Positions 32,265-40,598 of a DNA stretch of 45,458 nt are shown piece after piece. Each line of letters begins with the position of its first letter. The stretch's first letter is position 1. Under the pieces are notes generated by a model. That model made no database searches. It had not been told where the DNA came from and worked only from the letters and a program-made list of their open reading frames with translations. Source of the DNA: a virus; IMG/VR virus record IMGVR_UViG_3300021440_000041, positions 1 to 45,458 of that record; one strand, 5' to 3'. The position numbers were made by a program, and so were the translations under genes.

Positions 32265-32820
32265 ACCAGTTTACGGAAAAGATTATATGGCCGGAGATGT
32301 TTATTTTGTATGGACAGACAGAAGTTTTTTATCTTTGGGAATAGCCTGGTTTGAATATCGTTCTGAATTTTTAACAGCAAAAGAAAAGGTTTCTCATTGC
32401 GGAATTGTTGTCGGAGAAGGTAAAGGGATATCAGCTCAACCTCAAGGAATAGACTACGAAGATCTTTATGCGATATTTGATGACTCTGATAAGCATGTAT
32501 TTTTTAGAGAACCATTAATGCTGCAAGCTTATTCAGCGGAAGCCACTGTAAGATACGCTGAAAATCAACTTGGAAGAAAATATGATTACGGATTATTCTG
32601 CGCTTTTGCGCTGGTAAATAGTTCATTCGGAAAATTATTTACTGATAAATTTAAGAAAAGAATATTAAATTTTTTCAATTCTGATGAAAAATTAGTTTGT
32701 AGTGAATTCGCCGCAGAATGCTTATTTTACGGAGGTTTGAGCTATTATAAGCATTTTCAAATAATGCCTTCGGAGCTTGCTGATTTAATTATTTTCAAAA
32801 AAATTAAAATAAATACTTGA
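32251..32820 (+). CDS. Permuted papain-fold (YiiX/NlpC-P60-like) cysteine peptidase
   Basis: 189 residues. The layout matches the circularly permuted NlpC/P60 branch: an AGDVYFV strand, then His49 in KVSHCGIVVG, a LGRKYDYGLF motif (near 108-117) and the nucleophile Cys150 in LVCSEFAAECL. Such enzymes cut amide bonds in peptidoglycan or act on lipids. In a phage, an entry or lysis enzyme is possible. There is no signal peptide. It overlaps the giant gene by 14 nt behind a GGAGG ribosome site and ends the structural block, so a virion-associated entry role is slightly favoured. Confidence 0.75.
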   Translation: MKSVKPVYGKDYMAGDVYFVWTDRSFLSLGIAWFEYRSEFLTAKEKVSHCGIVVGEGKGISAQPQGIDYEDLYAIFDDSDKHVFFREPLMLQAYSAEATVRYAENQLGRKYDYGLFCAFALVNSSFGKLFTDKFKKRILNFFNSDEKLVCSEFAAECLFYGGLSYYKHFQIMPSELADLIIFKKIKINT

Positions 32821-32845
32821 CGCAAGTTTGATTTTGAAGTAAATC
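32817..32845 (+). promoter_or_regulatory. Candidate promoter for the DNA-metabolism genes
   Basis: TTGACG (32817-32822) is followed after 17 nt by TAAATC (32840-32845). The -35 is good and the -10 weak. It lies at the end of the peptidase gene, ahead of a 190-nt leader and the replication genes. Confidence 0.35.
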
Positions 32846-33010
32846 ATTACCCATGAGCTGTACCAAAAAAGTGTTTCAAAATATTGTCATTGTTGCGACC
32901 TCCCTCACCGGATTAAACGGCGTATTTCTATTTGCCTGCAAACTTGCTTTGCTGTAATTGATATACACAGCTCCCGGGCCTCAACAATGACTCTTTTTAA
33001 GGAGGATTAA
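32821..33010 (+). other. Structured leader before the replication/recombination operon
   Basis: A 190-nt non-coding stretch, GC-richer than its surroundings. Three pairs of complementary arms occur: 9 bp (32822-32830 with 32939-32947), 7 bp (32855-32861 with 32967-32973) and 10 bp gtcattgttg/caacaatgac (32886-32895 with 32982-32991). They cross each other, so they cannot all form a simple nested fold. A T run and a perfect AAGGAGG ribosome site follow the last arm. This may be an RNA regulatory leader or a DNA-level binding region. Confidence 0.5.
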
Positions 33011-33817
33011 ATGTCTGCCGTGAATTCAGTCTATCAAAAAATCCATTTGATTATGAAAGAAATTTCATATCTCAAAGAGGACGGTGAAATCAAATTCAAG
33101 GATGGTGGTAAAGGTTTCGCTATTATTTCAGAGGAAAAAGTTTTCAGAGTGTTAAGGCTTAAAATGGTTGAACATAAACTTGTTTTGCTTCCTATTAAAA
33201 TGCAGCAGGTCACAAATCCAATCGGAATTGTTCAAAGCGACAAAGGAACTATGCTTTCAGGTAAATCAAATCTTTCTGAGGTTGATGCTCAATTTAATCT
33301 GGTTGATGTCGAGACAGGAGATTCAACTGTTTTAGCTTGCTCCGGAGCTGGAGAAGATCAGGGCGATAAAGGAATAGCCAAGGCAATTACAAGGCTTTAT
33401 AAGAGCTTATTATTGAAGCTTTTCATTATTCCTACTGGTAAAGATCCAGATCTGTTTGAAAACAATCCTGAATTTGATTCTGAGCCTATGAAAGAAGATC
33501 AGACCGAACTTCCAAAAAGCCTTCAAAACATAAAAGAAGGAATCGCAGAAGAGCAAAAAAAGGAAATCAAAGTGGAAAAAACAAAACTTACTCAAAAACT
33601 TGTTGGTGAAGTTTTGACTGAGTTTATGACTGTAATGGGTCAGGATGACATGACTTTTGTGAAAAAAGAAATTCTTACTCCATGCGGAAGCAGTAAACTG
33701 TCAGAAATTAAACCTGAGAGATACCCTGAAATTATTGATAAAATCGATAATGAGTACATCAAAACAGGAATTGAACACAAAACTCCGAAATTACTCATTG
33801 CAAAGAGTGCGCTATGA
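33011..33817 (+). CDS. erf: ERF-family single-strand annealing protein
   Basis: 268 residues. ERF proteins anneal complementary single strands and promote phage recombination and circularisation. The ERF core is clear: an N-terminal VYQKIHLIMKEISYL helix, YxF/KGFAIISEEKV strand, and the hallmark GAGEDQGDKGIAKAITRLYK followed by IIPTGKDPD (about 112-150). The C-terminal part is a Lys/Glu-rich linker and a small helical domain. It has a perfect AAGGAGG ribosome site and leads the DNA operon, coupled by ATGA to the nuclease gene, a typical recombinase-nuclease pair. Confidence 0.85.
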   Translation: MSAVNSVYQKIHLIMKEISYLKEDGEIKFKDGGKGFAIISEEKVFRVLRLKMVEHKLVLLPIKMQQVTNPIGIVQSDKGTMLSGKSNLSEVDAQFNLVDVETGDSTVLACSGAGEDQGDKGIAKAITRLYKSLLLKLFIIPTGKDPDLFENNPEFDSEPMKEDQTELPKSLQNIKEGIAEEQKKEIKVEKTKLTQKLVGEVLTEFMTVMGQDDMTFVKKEILTPCGSSKLSEIKPERYPEIIDKIDNEYIKTGIEHKTPKLLIAKSAL

Positions 33818-34890
33818 AGCACTCACTTTTTGGATTCTCTTCTTTAGAAAGAAGATCTTCATGCCCGGGCTCGTACAGAATGGAAAAGGATCTTCCTGAA
33901 TTGCCGCCAGCCAAGAATACTCCTCCAGGGGATAGGTTGCACAAACAGGTTGAATTGATGATTAAAGCGGACCGGCTTGGTAATCCTGTTACGGTAAATC
34001 CAGAGGAATTCAACGCAACCGAAATTGAAGCTGCGATATTCTGCTTTGACCAGTATAAGGCAATGGCGTATGAGCCTATGACGAATTACAAAATCATAAC
34101 TGAAAAGTCTTTTGATTTTAGAGATTTATTTCCTGAAATTGAAATCAGCACTACGGACTTGATAGGTTATGAACCGTTCAAGGTTGCTCATGTTTTTGAC
34201 TGGAAATTCAATTACGGAGAAATCGAAGAAGCTCCAAACAATATTCAGCTTGGAGGATATGCTTTGGGGGCATTCAAGGAATTTGACGTAAAAACGGTTT
34301 ACGTTCATCTTGTTGAAGCTTTTGCAAGAAGGGTTTCAAGTTATCAGTATATCGAAAGCGAACAGAAAAACATTATTGATTTTGTGAAGTTGACAATATC
34401 AAATTGTTTTAAGTCTTTCGCTCCATTAAAGCCTTCAAAAAAATCATGCCAGTATTGCCGGGCGAATACTCCAAATAATTGCCCTGCGATTCTGGGTAAA
34501 ATGTTTGATGCTGAATTAACAACTCCGCTGTCCGCAATGCAACCAGAGGATATTTCAAAATTGCTTGATATTGTTGACCTGAACATTTCAATAGGAGGAA
34601 AGATTAAGCAGTATGTTTACGCTTGCATGACTCAGGGTTGTAAAGTTCCTGGATGGATTCTTGCTAAAGGAAGAAATTCAAGGGAATGGATGCCGGAAGT
34701 AAACGAACAGAAATTAATTGAAATTGGTAAAATGCTTGAAAAGGATGTTTCCAATTTATCAAAAACTGAGCTGATTGGAATCGTTGAACTTGAAGAAAGA
34801 TGGGGTAAATCTGCGATTGTTAAAAATCATTTAATGCCTCTTATCAAAAAAGAGGAAGGCAAACCAATATTAAAAAAGGAGAAGAGTTAA
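33814..34890 (+). CDS. PD-(D/E)XK nuclease with predicted Fe-S cluster (DUF2800-like)
   Basis: 358 residues. A RecB/Cas4-like exonuclease is indicated by Asp115 (STTDLIG), Asp129-Trp-Lys131 (VFDWKF) and Gln145-x3-Tyr149 (NIQLGGYA), the standard catalytic set. Cys17 in the SSCPGS motif and Cys212, Cys215 and Cys223 (CQYCRANTPNNC) form the AddB-type 4Fe-4S arrangement joining both ends of the domain. It probably makes single-stranded DNA for the ERF protein just upstream. ATGA coupling to erf and a 1-nt gap to the next gene. Confidence 0.85.
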   Translation: MKHSLFGFSSLERRSSCPGSYRMEKDLPELPPAKNTPPGDRLHKQVELMIKADRLGNPVTVNPEEFNATEIEAAIFCFDQYKAMAYEPMTNYKIITEKSFDFRDLFPEIEISTTDLIGYEPFKVAHVFDWKFNYGEIEEAPNNIQLGGYALGAFKEFDVKTVYVHLVEAFARRVSSYQYIESEQKNIIDFVKLTISNCFKSFAPLKPSKKSCQYCRANTPNNCPAILGKMFDAELTTPLSAMQPEDISKLLDIVDLNISIGGKIKQYVYACMTQGCKVPGWILAKGRNSREWMPEVNEQKLIEIGKMLEKDVSNLSKTELIGIVELEERWGKSAIVKNHLMPLIKKEEGKPILKKEKS

Positions 34891-34891
34891 A

Positions 34892-35329
34892 ATGGGATTT
34901 TCCGGAAATTACAAAGGAATAATAAAGAGCCGTGGAATTAAAAAAAGCACGAACGGCGCAACTCAATTCTGCGTAAAAGTGGAATTGACTCAAAAACTGG
35001 TTGATAAAAAATATCAAAAAATTCAACATGAGCCTGAAATGAGTTATGAGGTATGGGGAAACCTGAATCTTATCAATTGTGATGGATCAATAAATAATGC
35101 TCAATTGAAGTCATTGAAGCAATCTTTAAAGTGGGACGGTGCTTCATTGAAAGCTCTTAATGAAATTGATGTCATAGGAAAAGAATTTCCTGTGGTGTGT
35201 GTTTTAAATGACGATGGCAAATCAAAAATTTCATGGATTAATTCAGATGATATTGTTGTTGCTGATATTGATTCTATTGAAGATGACTGGAGAAAGAAAT
35301 TTGCCTCCAACGTCAAAGACTTTGGATGA
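34892..35329 (+). CDS. Probable single-stranded DNA-binding protein
   Basis: 145 residues, beta-rich with an acidic C-terminus (DIDSIEDDWRKKFASNVKDFG). The pattern of strands (GNYKGIIKSRGIKKS, FCVKVELTQKL, MSYEVWGNLNLI) suits an OB-fold SSB or DUF669-like phage protein. The place between an ERF/nuclease pair and a RusA resolvase is classic for such proteins. Aromatic residues available for stacking are few, so the call relies on context. A GGAG ribosome site precedes the start. Confidence 0.6.
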   Translation: MGFSGNYKGIIKSRGIKKSTNGATQFCVKVELTQKLVDKKYQKIQHEPEMSYEVWGNLNLINCDGSINNAQLKSLKQSLKWDGASLKALNEIDVIGKEFPVVCVLNDDGKSKISWINSDDIVVADIDSIEDDWRKKFASNVKDFG

Positions 35330-35682
35330 AAACAAGTTTCAATCTAAACATAAAAATCTCCGGGTTGAATAAGTCAGCCCGGTATCAGCATTGGGGTAAA
35401 TTGGCTGGAATTGCAAAAAAACAAAGAACCCTGGCAGCAATAGCAACAAGTAATCAAATTGTTGCTGGAAAAATCAAATCAGGATCAAAGTATTCAGTAG
35501 AGCTTACAAGATTTGGAAAAAAGAAACTTGATGATGATAATATAGTGGGAAGTCTAAAGCATATCAGAGATGGAATAGCAGATGCTCTAGGCGTTAATGA
35601 TGGATCTGATAAAATCAAGTTTATTTACAGTCAAAAACAGTCAAATATTTATTGTTTAAACATTTCAATAGAGGAGCTTTAA
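35326..35682 (+). CDS. rusA: RusA-family Holliday junction resolvase
   Basis: 118 residues, the usual RusA length. The catalytic acidic cluster is present: KKLDDDNIVGSLKHIRDGIADALGV, with Asp69, Asp70, Asp71, Asn72, Asp82 and Asp92, and a basic N-terminus for junction binding. RusA dimers resolve four-way junctions after recombination or replication. ATGA coupling to the SSB-like gene puts it in the recombination operon. Confidence 0.88.
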   Translation: MKTSFNLNIKISGLNKSARYQHWGKLAGIAKKQRTLAAIATSNQIVAGKIKSGSKYSVELTRFGKKKLDDDNIVGSLKHIRDGIADALGVNDGSDKIKFIYSQKQSNIYCLNISIEEL

Positions 35683-35685
35683 AAA

Positions 35686-35832
35686 GTGGGAAAGTCCAAA
35701 AAAAGAGCGTGGAGAGATACCGTTGAAGGGAAAAGGCATCTCAAAAACAAAAACTACACAAAATTCAATGAAGTTGAAATAAAATCAGTAGCCAATATGA
35801 TTTTAAGAAATTCAGGAAGGAAAGCGAAGTGA
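35686..35832 (+). CDS. Small basic protein (48 aa)
   Basis: 48 residues from a GTG start with an excellent GAGGAGC ribosome site 8 nt upstream. Strongly basic (GKSKKRAWRDTVEGKRHLKN), with a helical C-terminus. It fills the gap between rusA and the next gene and overlaps that gene's GTG by 4 nt (GTGA). A nucleic-acid-binding role would fit the charge; no family is known. Confidence 0.65.
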   Translation: MGKSKKRAWRDTVEGKRHLKNKNYTKFNEVEIKSVANMILRNSGRKAK

Positions 35833-36122
35833 AAAATTTAATGGATGTAATGCTTGATTCGGGTGCAATCGTTTACAGAGATGGAGAATTTCCATTATTT
35901 TCAACTGGAAAAAATAAAGAAATAAATTGCATGTCTTTATTAAATATTGTTAGGACTTCATTACTTAAAGTGCTTGAAGATGTGAGGAAATTAAAAATCA
36001 ACGATAAATACGATAAGACTAAAAAATGTTCAGAAAACGCATTATACGAAACAAATGATGGGGATATAATTTTAGTAGAGGATCTATACGAAAAAATTAA
36101 AGAATTTGTAGGTGAAAAGTGA
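35829..36122 (+). CDS. Hypothetical protein (97 aa)
   Basis: 97 residues from a GTG start, AGGAAGG upstream. Helical, with an acidic C-terminus (DGDIILVEDLYEKIKEFVGEK). No conserved motif recognised. It is coupled by 4-nt overlaps (GTGA) to genes on both sides in the DNA-metabolism operon, which suggests a supporting role for the helicase that follows, but this is context only. Confidence 0.6.
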   Translation: MKNLMDVMLDSGAIVYRDGEFPLFSTGKNKEINCMSLLNIVRTSLLKVLEDVRKLKINDKYDKTKKCSENALYETNDGDIILVEDLYEKIKEFVGEK

Positions 36123-37540
36123 TCTATTTAAATCCACCGCGCTGGGGAAAACTTCAACCTCGTCAATGGCAGATTGACGCTTTTGAGGTAGTAAGGAAGC
36201 ACTTGTCAGCTCAGGAACCTGAATCAGTAATTATTCAGGCGATTATGGGAAGCGGAAAAAGCTTATTAATAAGCGCACTGGCTTGCGCTGTGACATTAAA
36301 TCCGAATGAGTGCGTGGTTATATCCACCTCTACCGAACACCTAGTAGAATCGTTCTATGACGATTTTAAGGCAATAGGCGCTTTTCCTGGAGTTTGGTAT
36401 GGCAGAATGAAGCGAATGGGAAATATTATCATTACTTGCGTTCCAAGCGTCAAAACTTTGTCCGCCAGGATTAAAGCTTCCGGTAAAAATGTGAAATTAT
36501 GGATTGCGGATGAAGTTCACCGGACAGAATGCGGAAATATTCTTGATTGCTATGAAAGTTTGAATCCTTTATGTTCAATCGGATTTACCGCAACGGCATT
36601 CAGAAGCATTCAAAAAGAAACTATTTCACTTTTTGATAAGGTCATTTACAAATATGGAATAAAAGAGGCCCTGAATGATGGGGTTGTGGTTCCATGGAAA
36701 ATTATTCATAGACATGAAGAAATTCCGGAAGATTTGAATGTGATGTATTTGGACATGATTAAACATGCGGAAGGCCCGGGATTGGCAAATGCTGATGATA
36801 TTGAAGATGCGGAGCAATTTTCGACATATTTAAGTTCAAAAGATATTCCAGCCCGAGCAATTCATTCAAGGCTTCATAATAGAATAAAGAAGTCAATTTT
36901 AAGCGATTTGAGGACTGGAAGGCTTAAATGTATTGTCCATGTGAATATGTTGTCAGAAGGGGCTAATTTCCCTTTTCTGATGTGGGCTCTTTTAAGGAGG
37001 CAAGTGGAAGCTCGTGTGAGATTTATTCAGGAAATTGGAAGGCTTTTAAGGTCTTTTCCTGGTAAGAAAGAAGCAACTTTTTACGATCCTCATGATCTTT
37101 TCGGCTCTTTTTCTCTATCTTATGCGGAGGCTCTGGGAGAAGTTAGCACTCTAGAAAAGCCACTAAAAGAAGAAATTTTGACTCCGGAGGATATTATCAG
37201 GCAGTTTTCAGAAGGAGATCCACCGCTGATATTATCAACAATCGAATCTGCGATCAGGGGTTTGACGGTTGCTTGTGACACTCAAACAAATTATCCAAGG
37301 AGGATTTTGAGTAAAATTGACAGAGTAAAGCCTTCTACCTCATTACAGATAATGAGCATTAAAAGCCATTTGAATTTATTAAATGGTTACGCTCCGGAAA
37401 AATGGAAGGAATGCTTAAATATTATTGTTGAAAAAGGCAGAGATGTTCGTTTTGGTTTTATGGCGGACTTGATATGGGTGTTGAGTTCTGTAAGGGAATC
37501 TCAAAAATGGCCAAGTTTATACGAAAGAGAGGTTTTATGA
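36119..37540 (+). CDS. SF2 DEAD/DEAH-type helicase
   Basis: 473 residues from a GTG start. The motifs are complete: Q-like GKLQPRQWQIDAF, Walker A AIMGSGKS (41-48), II ADEVH (130-134), III FTATA (156-160) and VI QEIGRLLR (304-311), with a MLSEGANFP motif V. This is the UvrB/RecG/UvsW-type helicase layout. Phage members such as UvsW remodel forks and junctions. It is placed between resolvase and primase. A late C-terminal extension (about 390-473) is helical and uncharacterised. Confidence 0.88.
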   Translation: MIYLNPPRWGKLQPRQWQIDAFEVVRKHLSAQEPESVIIQAIMGSGKSLLISALACAVTLNPNECVVISTSTEHLVESFYDDFKAIGAFPGVWYGRMKRMGNIIITCVPSVKTLSARIKASGKNVKLWIADEVHRTECGNILDCYESLNPLCSIGFTATAFRSIQKETISLFDKVIYKYGIKEALNDGVVVPWKIIHRHEEIPEDLNVMYLDMIKHAEGPGLANADDIEDAEQFSTYLSSKDIPARAIHSRLHNRIKKSILSDLRTGRLKCIVHVNMLSEGANFPFLMWALLRRQVEARVRFIQEIGRLLRSFPGKKEATFYDPHDLFGSFSLSYAEALGEVSTLEKPLKEEILTPEDIIRQFSEGDPPLILSTIESAIRGLTVACDTQTNYPRRILSKIDRVKPSTSLQIMSIKSHLNLLNGYAPEKWKECLNIIVEKGRDVRFGFMADLIWVLSSVRESQKWPSLYEREVL

Positions 37541-37635
37541 AAGATTGGGATTGGGAATATATAATTTATTCAGCAATAATTAATTTAATAGCATTTTTTA
37601 TTGGATTTTTAACTTATTTAATTTTAAAATCATGA
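37537..37635 (+). CDS. Single-span membrane peptide (32 aa)
   Basis: 32 residues: MKDWDWEYIIYSAIINLIAF and IGFLTYLILKS form one long transmembrane helix with an acidic N-end and a Lys near the C-end. It overlaps the helicase stop and the primase start by 4 nt each (ATGA), so it is translated within the operon. A membrane anchor or lysis accessory role is possible; nothing decides it. Confidence 0.6.
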   Translation: MKDWDWEYIIYSAIINLIAFFIGFLTYLILKS

Positions 37636-38780
37636 AACTCTCCGACATTAAACAATCCAAAGAAATACTTTTCCATCTTCTTGGAATACAAAAAGAAGGT
37701 AAGCATAAATGCTGCTTCCATGAAGATTCAAACCCGTCAATGGTTGTTCGATATCATAGCAATGTATGGCATTGGAAGTGCTTCTCAGGTTGCGGATCAG
37801 GAACTGCTATTGATGCGGCAATGAAGGTTTATAATGTTTCAACATGCGCTGAGGCGTTAAGGGCAATTGAAAAAGAAATGGGAATAATCGTTATTCGGGA
37901 CGAAGAATATCAGGAACCGATTATAAATCAGGACAAGGCTGAACAGTTTATTAATTATGCTTACAGGAATTTGATAAGCAATTTTGCGCTCAGGGAATAT
38001 TACAGCCAAAAGCGCAAGATATTCAAGATGTCAACAATAATAAATAATCGGATTGGTTTTGTTGAGAAGCATAAATTTCCTGAATGGAGGTCATGGGAGA
38101 TTACAGGTTGGGTGCTGCCTGTTACAAATTCAAGGGGAGAAGTTAAAGCTGTAAAGATTCATCAGGAAAAAAGGCTTAGGACTCAACCAAAATGTGTATG
38201 GGCTCCGTTCGGAACTTATCCTGAACCTAATTTCAAATTGGGAATAAAAGCGATTAACGGACTTCAAACATTCTGGCCGCACCCGGAAAAATACCTGAAC
38301 AAAGATTTTCTTATAATTACAGCCGGAGAGTTGAAGGCCCTGGCGTTGGTTGATGCAGGTTATCAGGCTACGGCTCCGACCGCTGGGGAAAATAAGCTGC
38401 CTGAAAGGATGTTAAAGCGCATTGAAGCTTTGAACTTTAAAAAAATATTCATAAATTATGATGAAGATTCAGCCGGAAAAGATTTTAAGGATTTGCTTAT
38501 TAAAGGATTTTCAGCTCTTGGGATTCTGGCAATACCGTTTACTTATGGATCAGGAATGACAGAAATTTTAACAAAGAATGAACCAGTCAAAGAACCGGAG
38601 GTGGAATTGAATCAAAATTCAGACATGGAAGATCTTAACAAAGAATGGGTAATTAAAAATTTAGAAGAAAGGATTAAAAAATCATTGATTGATGGAAGTG
38701 TGCCTGATGATGTTGAAAAATTCACAAATCAATTATCTATAGAGGACAAAAAATCATGGTTTCGGAATCAAAAAAAGTAA
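37632..38780 (+). CDS. DNA primase (CHC2 zinc finger plus TOPRIM)
   Basis: 382 residues. The zinc finger has Cys27-x2-His30 and Cys50-x3-Cys54 (KCCFHEDSNPS, WKCFSGCGSG). A TOPRIM domain shows the catalytic Glu233 (LIITAGELKAL) and Asp277-Glu-Asp279 (NYDEDSAGKDF). This is the core of DnaG-like phage primases, which prime replication. The C-terminal 70 residues are acidic and may bind the helicase. It is coupled by ATGA to the preceding membrane peptide. Confidence 0.9.
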   Translation: MKLSDIKQSKEILFHLLGIQKEGKHKCCFHEDSNPSMVVRYHSNVWHWKCFSGCGSGTAIDAAMKVYNVSTCAEALRAIEKEMGIIVIRDEEYQEPIINQDKAEQFINYAYRNLISNFALREYYSQKRKIFKMSTIINNRIGFVEKHKFPEWRSWEITGWVLPVTNSRGEVKAVKIHQEKRLRTQPKCVWAPFGTYPEPNFKLGIKAINGLQTFWPHPEKYLNKDFLIITAGELKALALVDAGYQATAPTAGENKLPERMLKRIEALNFKKIFINYDEDSAGKDFKDLLIKGFSALGILAIPFTYGSGMTEILTKNEPVKEPEVELNQNSDMEDLNKEWVIKNLEERIKKSLIDGSVPDDVEKFTNQLSIEDKKSWFRNQKK

Positions 38781-38959
38781 AAGCAATTTACAAGTTCGAT
38801 AACGGTTCAAAAATCGAACTTTCAATATTGGATACTCCAAAAATTTCTTACATGTGGGGCGAAAGATTCTTTTTGACAGAGTTCATTGAAGGGAAATCAG
38901 CAGTTTATGAAATACGAAGGCCCGGAAAATCAAATTCGATTAAAATCAAAAATAAATAA
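38756..38959 (+). CDS. Small hypothetical protein (67 aa)
   Basis: 67 residues, beta-rich (KAIYKFDNGSKIELSIL), ending with a basic tail (RPGKSNSIKIKNK). An AGAGGA ribosome site lies 9 nt upstream of the ATG, within the primase gene (25-nt overlap), and its 3' end overlaps the next frame. No family recognised; its place in the operon suggests expression with the replication genes. Confidence 0.55.
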   Translation: MVSESKKVKAIYKFDNGSKIELSILDTPKISYMWGERFFLTEFIEGKSAVYEIRRPGKSNSIKIKNK

Positions 38960-39275
38960 TAAATATTTATTGGCTATTTTTGAACAAATTGAAATGCCTT
39001 TCAGGATATTAAAATGCCAAGGCAATAGGATATTTGTTAAAGTTTTTTACGATAGGATAATTTCAGATAAAAGAAAAAAAATCGAAGAAGCAAGATTCGT
39101 TTTCAATGTTTTAAAAAAATCATCTGAATTAAAATTAAAATTAGAATGGAAAGGCTTTAAAGATAATGAAAAAAGAACGGAGTTTGTGTTGCACGGCCCA
39201 ATGCAAAAAATTCGGATTCAAGAGAAAGTATTATCGGGAATATATGCAGAAAAGAAGAAAGACTCTGAAGAATAA
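38907..39275 (+). CDS. Hypothetical protein (122 aa)
   Basis: 122 residues from the ATG at 38907; a TTG at 38886 in the same frame is an alternative. Mixed alpha/beta and strongly basic (INNKYLLAIFEQIEMPFRIL, DRIISDKRKKIEEARF). It overlaps the previous gene by 53 nt and the next by 110 nt, which is long for this genome, so the true boundaries are not certain. No recognisable family. Confidence 0.5.
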   Translation: MKYEGPENQIRLKSKINNKYLLAIFEQIEMPFRILKCQGNRIFVKVFYDRIISDKRKKIEEARFVFNVLKKSSELKLKLEWKGFKDNEKRTEFVLHGPMQKIRIQEKVLSGIYAEKKKDSEE

Positions 39276-39477
39276 AGGACAGTTAAATCTTCCTTTACAG
39301 GAAATGTTGCAATTTAGAGAAAATGCTTTTATATATGCAATCGCTGGAGAACAAATAGAACCGGGTCATGCAGTAACAATAAAAGATGGAATTGCGCTCA
39401 AAGCGAATGCAACCTGTGTTTTTGATAAAAATAGATTTAAAGAAGTTGCTTCAATTTTAGAAAAAATGTTTCCATGA
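39166..39477 (+). CDS. Hypothetical protein (up to 103 aa, start uncertain)
   Basis: The frame reads MKKERSLCCTAQCKKFGFKR, then a basic helix, then a small beta domain with AIAGEQIEPGHAVTIKDGIA and a helical end. The Cys-Cys-x3-Cys start would be within the preceding gene. An ATG at 39247 behind GGGAA is an alternative start that removes most of the overlap. It is coupled by ATGA to the RepA-like gene. The C-terminal part is very likely coding; the start is not settled. Confidence 0.5.
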   Translation: MKKERSLCCTAQCKKFGFKRKYYREYMQKRRKTLKNKGQLNLPLQEMLQFRENAFIYAIAGEQIEPGHAVTIKDGIALKANATCVFDKNRFKEVASILEKMFP

Positions 39478-40598
39478 AGCGCGACGCGAACGATGTTGAA
39501 AATTTAAAAGAAGAAACAGATTCTCTGCTTAAAATTGCCGAGGCTGATATTGATAAAAATTCAGGTTGGGAAACAATTGACAGTATTGAATCAAAAAATC
39601 CTGAATTGCGAAATTTTGTTATTCAGGGATTGGTAAGGGAAGGTGAAGTGATTAATTTCATTTCAGCTCCGAAAATGGGAAAGTCTATGTTCGTTGCTTT
39701 TATCGCTTACCATATTGCAGCCGGGAAGCCTATTTTAAAGCGCGAATACCAGACCTGCGGAGGAAATATTGCCATAATTGATACCGAGCTTCATAAGGAG
39801 ACGATAGCTCATAGAATGAGATTAGTTTTGAAGGATTTAAATTTTAATCCTGAACTTAAAAAGAAATTGTTTGTTTATCCGATAAGAGGAAAGCAAATTT
39901 CCATATTTGAAATAGAACCTCATTTGGTTTTTTTGAAAAATAAAAATATAAAACTGATTATTTTTGATTGCTTATATAAGCTTCTTCCAAAGGGTACAGA
40001 CGAAAATTCAAATGCTGATATAAATGGAGTGTATAATTTTCTTGACTATTTGGCTATGAAGTATAATGTGGCAATAGCTGTGGTACATCATACAAGTAAA
40101 GGAAGTCAGTTGAATAAATCAATAACAGACATGGGTTCGGGTGCCGGAGTGTTTCAAAGATCTCCTGATTCTCACATTACTTTTTACGAACACGAGCAGC
40201 CAGGTCATTTTGTTTTGAAAGGGGTTGTAAGATCATTCAAACAACCTGAACCGTTCGTTGTTAAGTTTGAGTATCCTTTATTTCATCTTGCAGATAAAAT
40301 GAATCCGGAAGATGTTAAGGGAGTAAAAAAACAAGGTAAGCAAGAGGAAAGAGTTGATTTATCTACGAGCGAATTTGCTGAATTTTTAACGGATGAATGG
40401 CTATCAAAGAAACAGATTGTTGTTGAAATAAAGTCAAAACTTGGATGCTCTGCTTCGTCGGCAGGGTTGCTTATTGATAATATTCAAGCTAAATATAAAC
40501 TGGAAAGCTTAACTCCGCAGGACGGGGAAAAGGATTGTGATTTTTTTATTTGTGCAAATATTAAAGGATTAAAATTTAAAAGGGGAGCTGAATTATGA
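39474..40598 (+). CDS. RepA-like AAA/RecA-fold replicative ATPase (helicase)
   Basis: 374 residues. The motor has a Walker A (ISAPKMGKS, to Ser71), Asp165 in LIIFDCLYKL (Walker B), the VVHHTSKG sensor (near 205-210) and a DMGSGAGVFQRSPDS segment. This set is typical of RepA-type hexameric helicases (AAA_25 family) used by phages and plasmids for strand unwinding. The C-terminal region (about 310-374) resembles a winged helix. It follows the primase cluster, fitting a primase-helicase pair. Confidence 0.8.
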   Translation: MKRDANDVENLKEETDSLLKIAEADIDKNSGWETIDSIESKNPELRNFVIQGLVREGEVINFISAPKMGKSMFVAFIAYHIAAGKPILKREYQTCGGNIAIIDTELHKETIAHRMRLVLKDLNFNPELKKKLFVYPIRGKQISIFEIEPHLVFLKNKNIKLIIFDCLYKLLPKGTDENSNADINGVYNFLDYLAMKYNVAIAVVHHTSKGSQLNKSITDMGSGAGVFQRSPDSHITFYEHEQPGHFVLKGVVRSFKQPEPFVVKFEYPLFHLADKMNPEDVKGVKKQGKQEERVDLSTSEFAEFLTDEWLSKKQIVVEIKSKLGCSASSAGLLIDNIQAKYKLESLTPQDGEKDCDFFICANIKGLKFKRGAEL

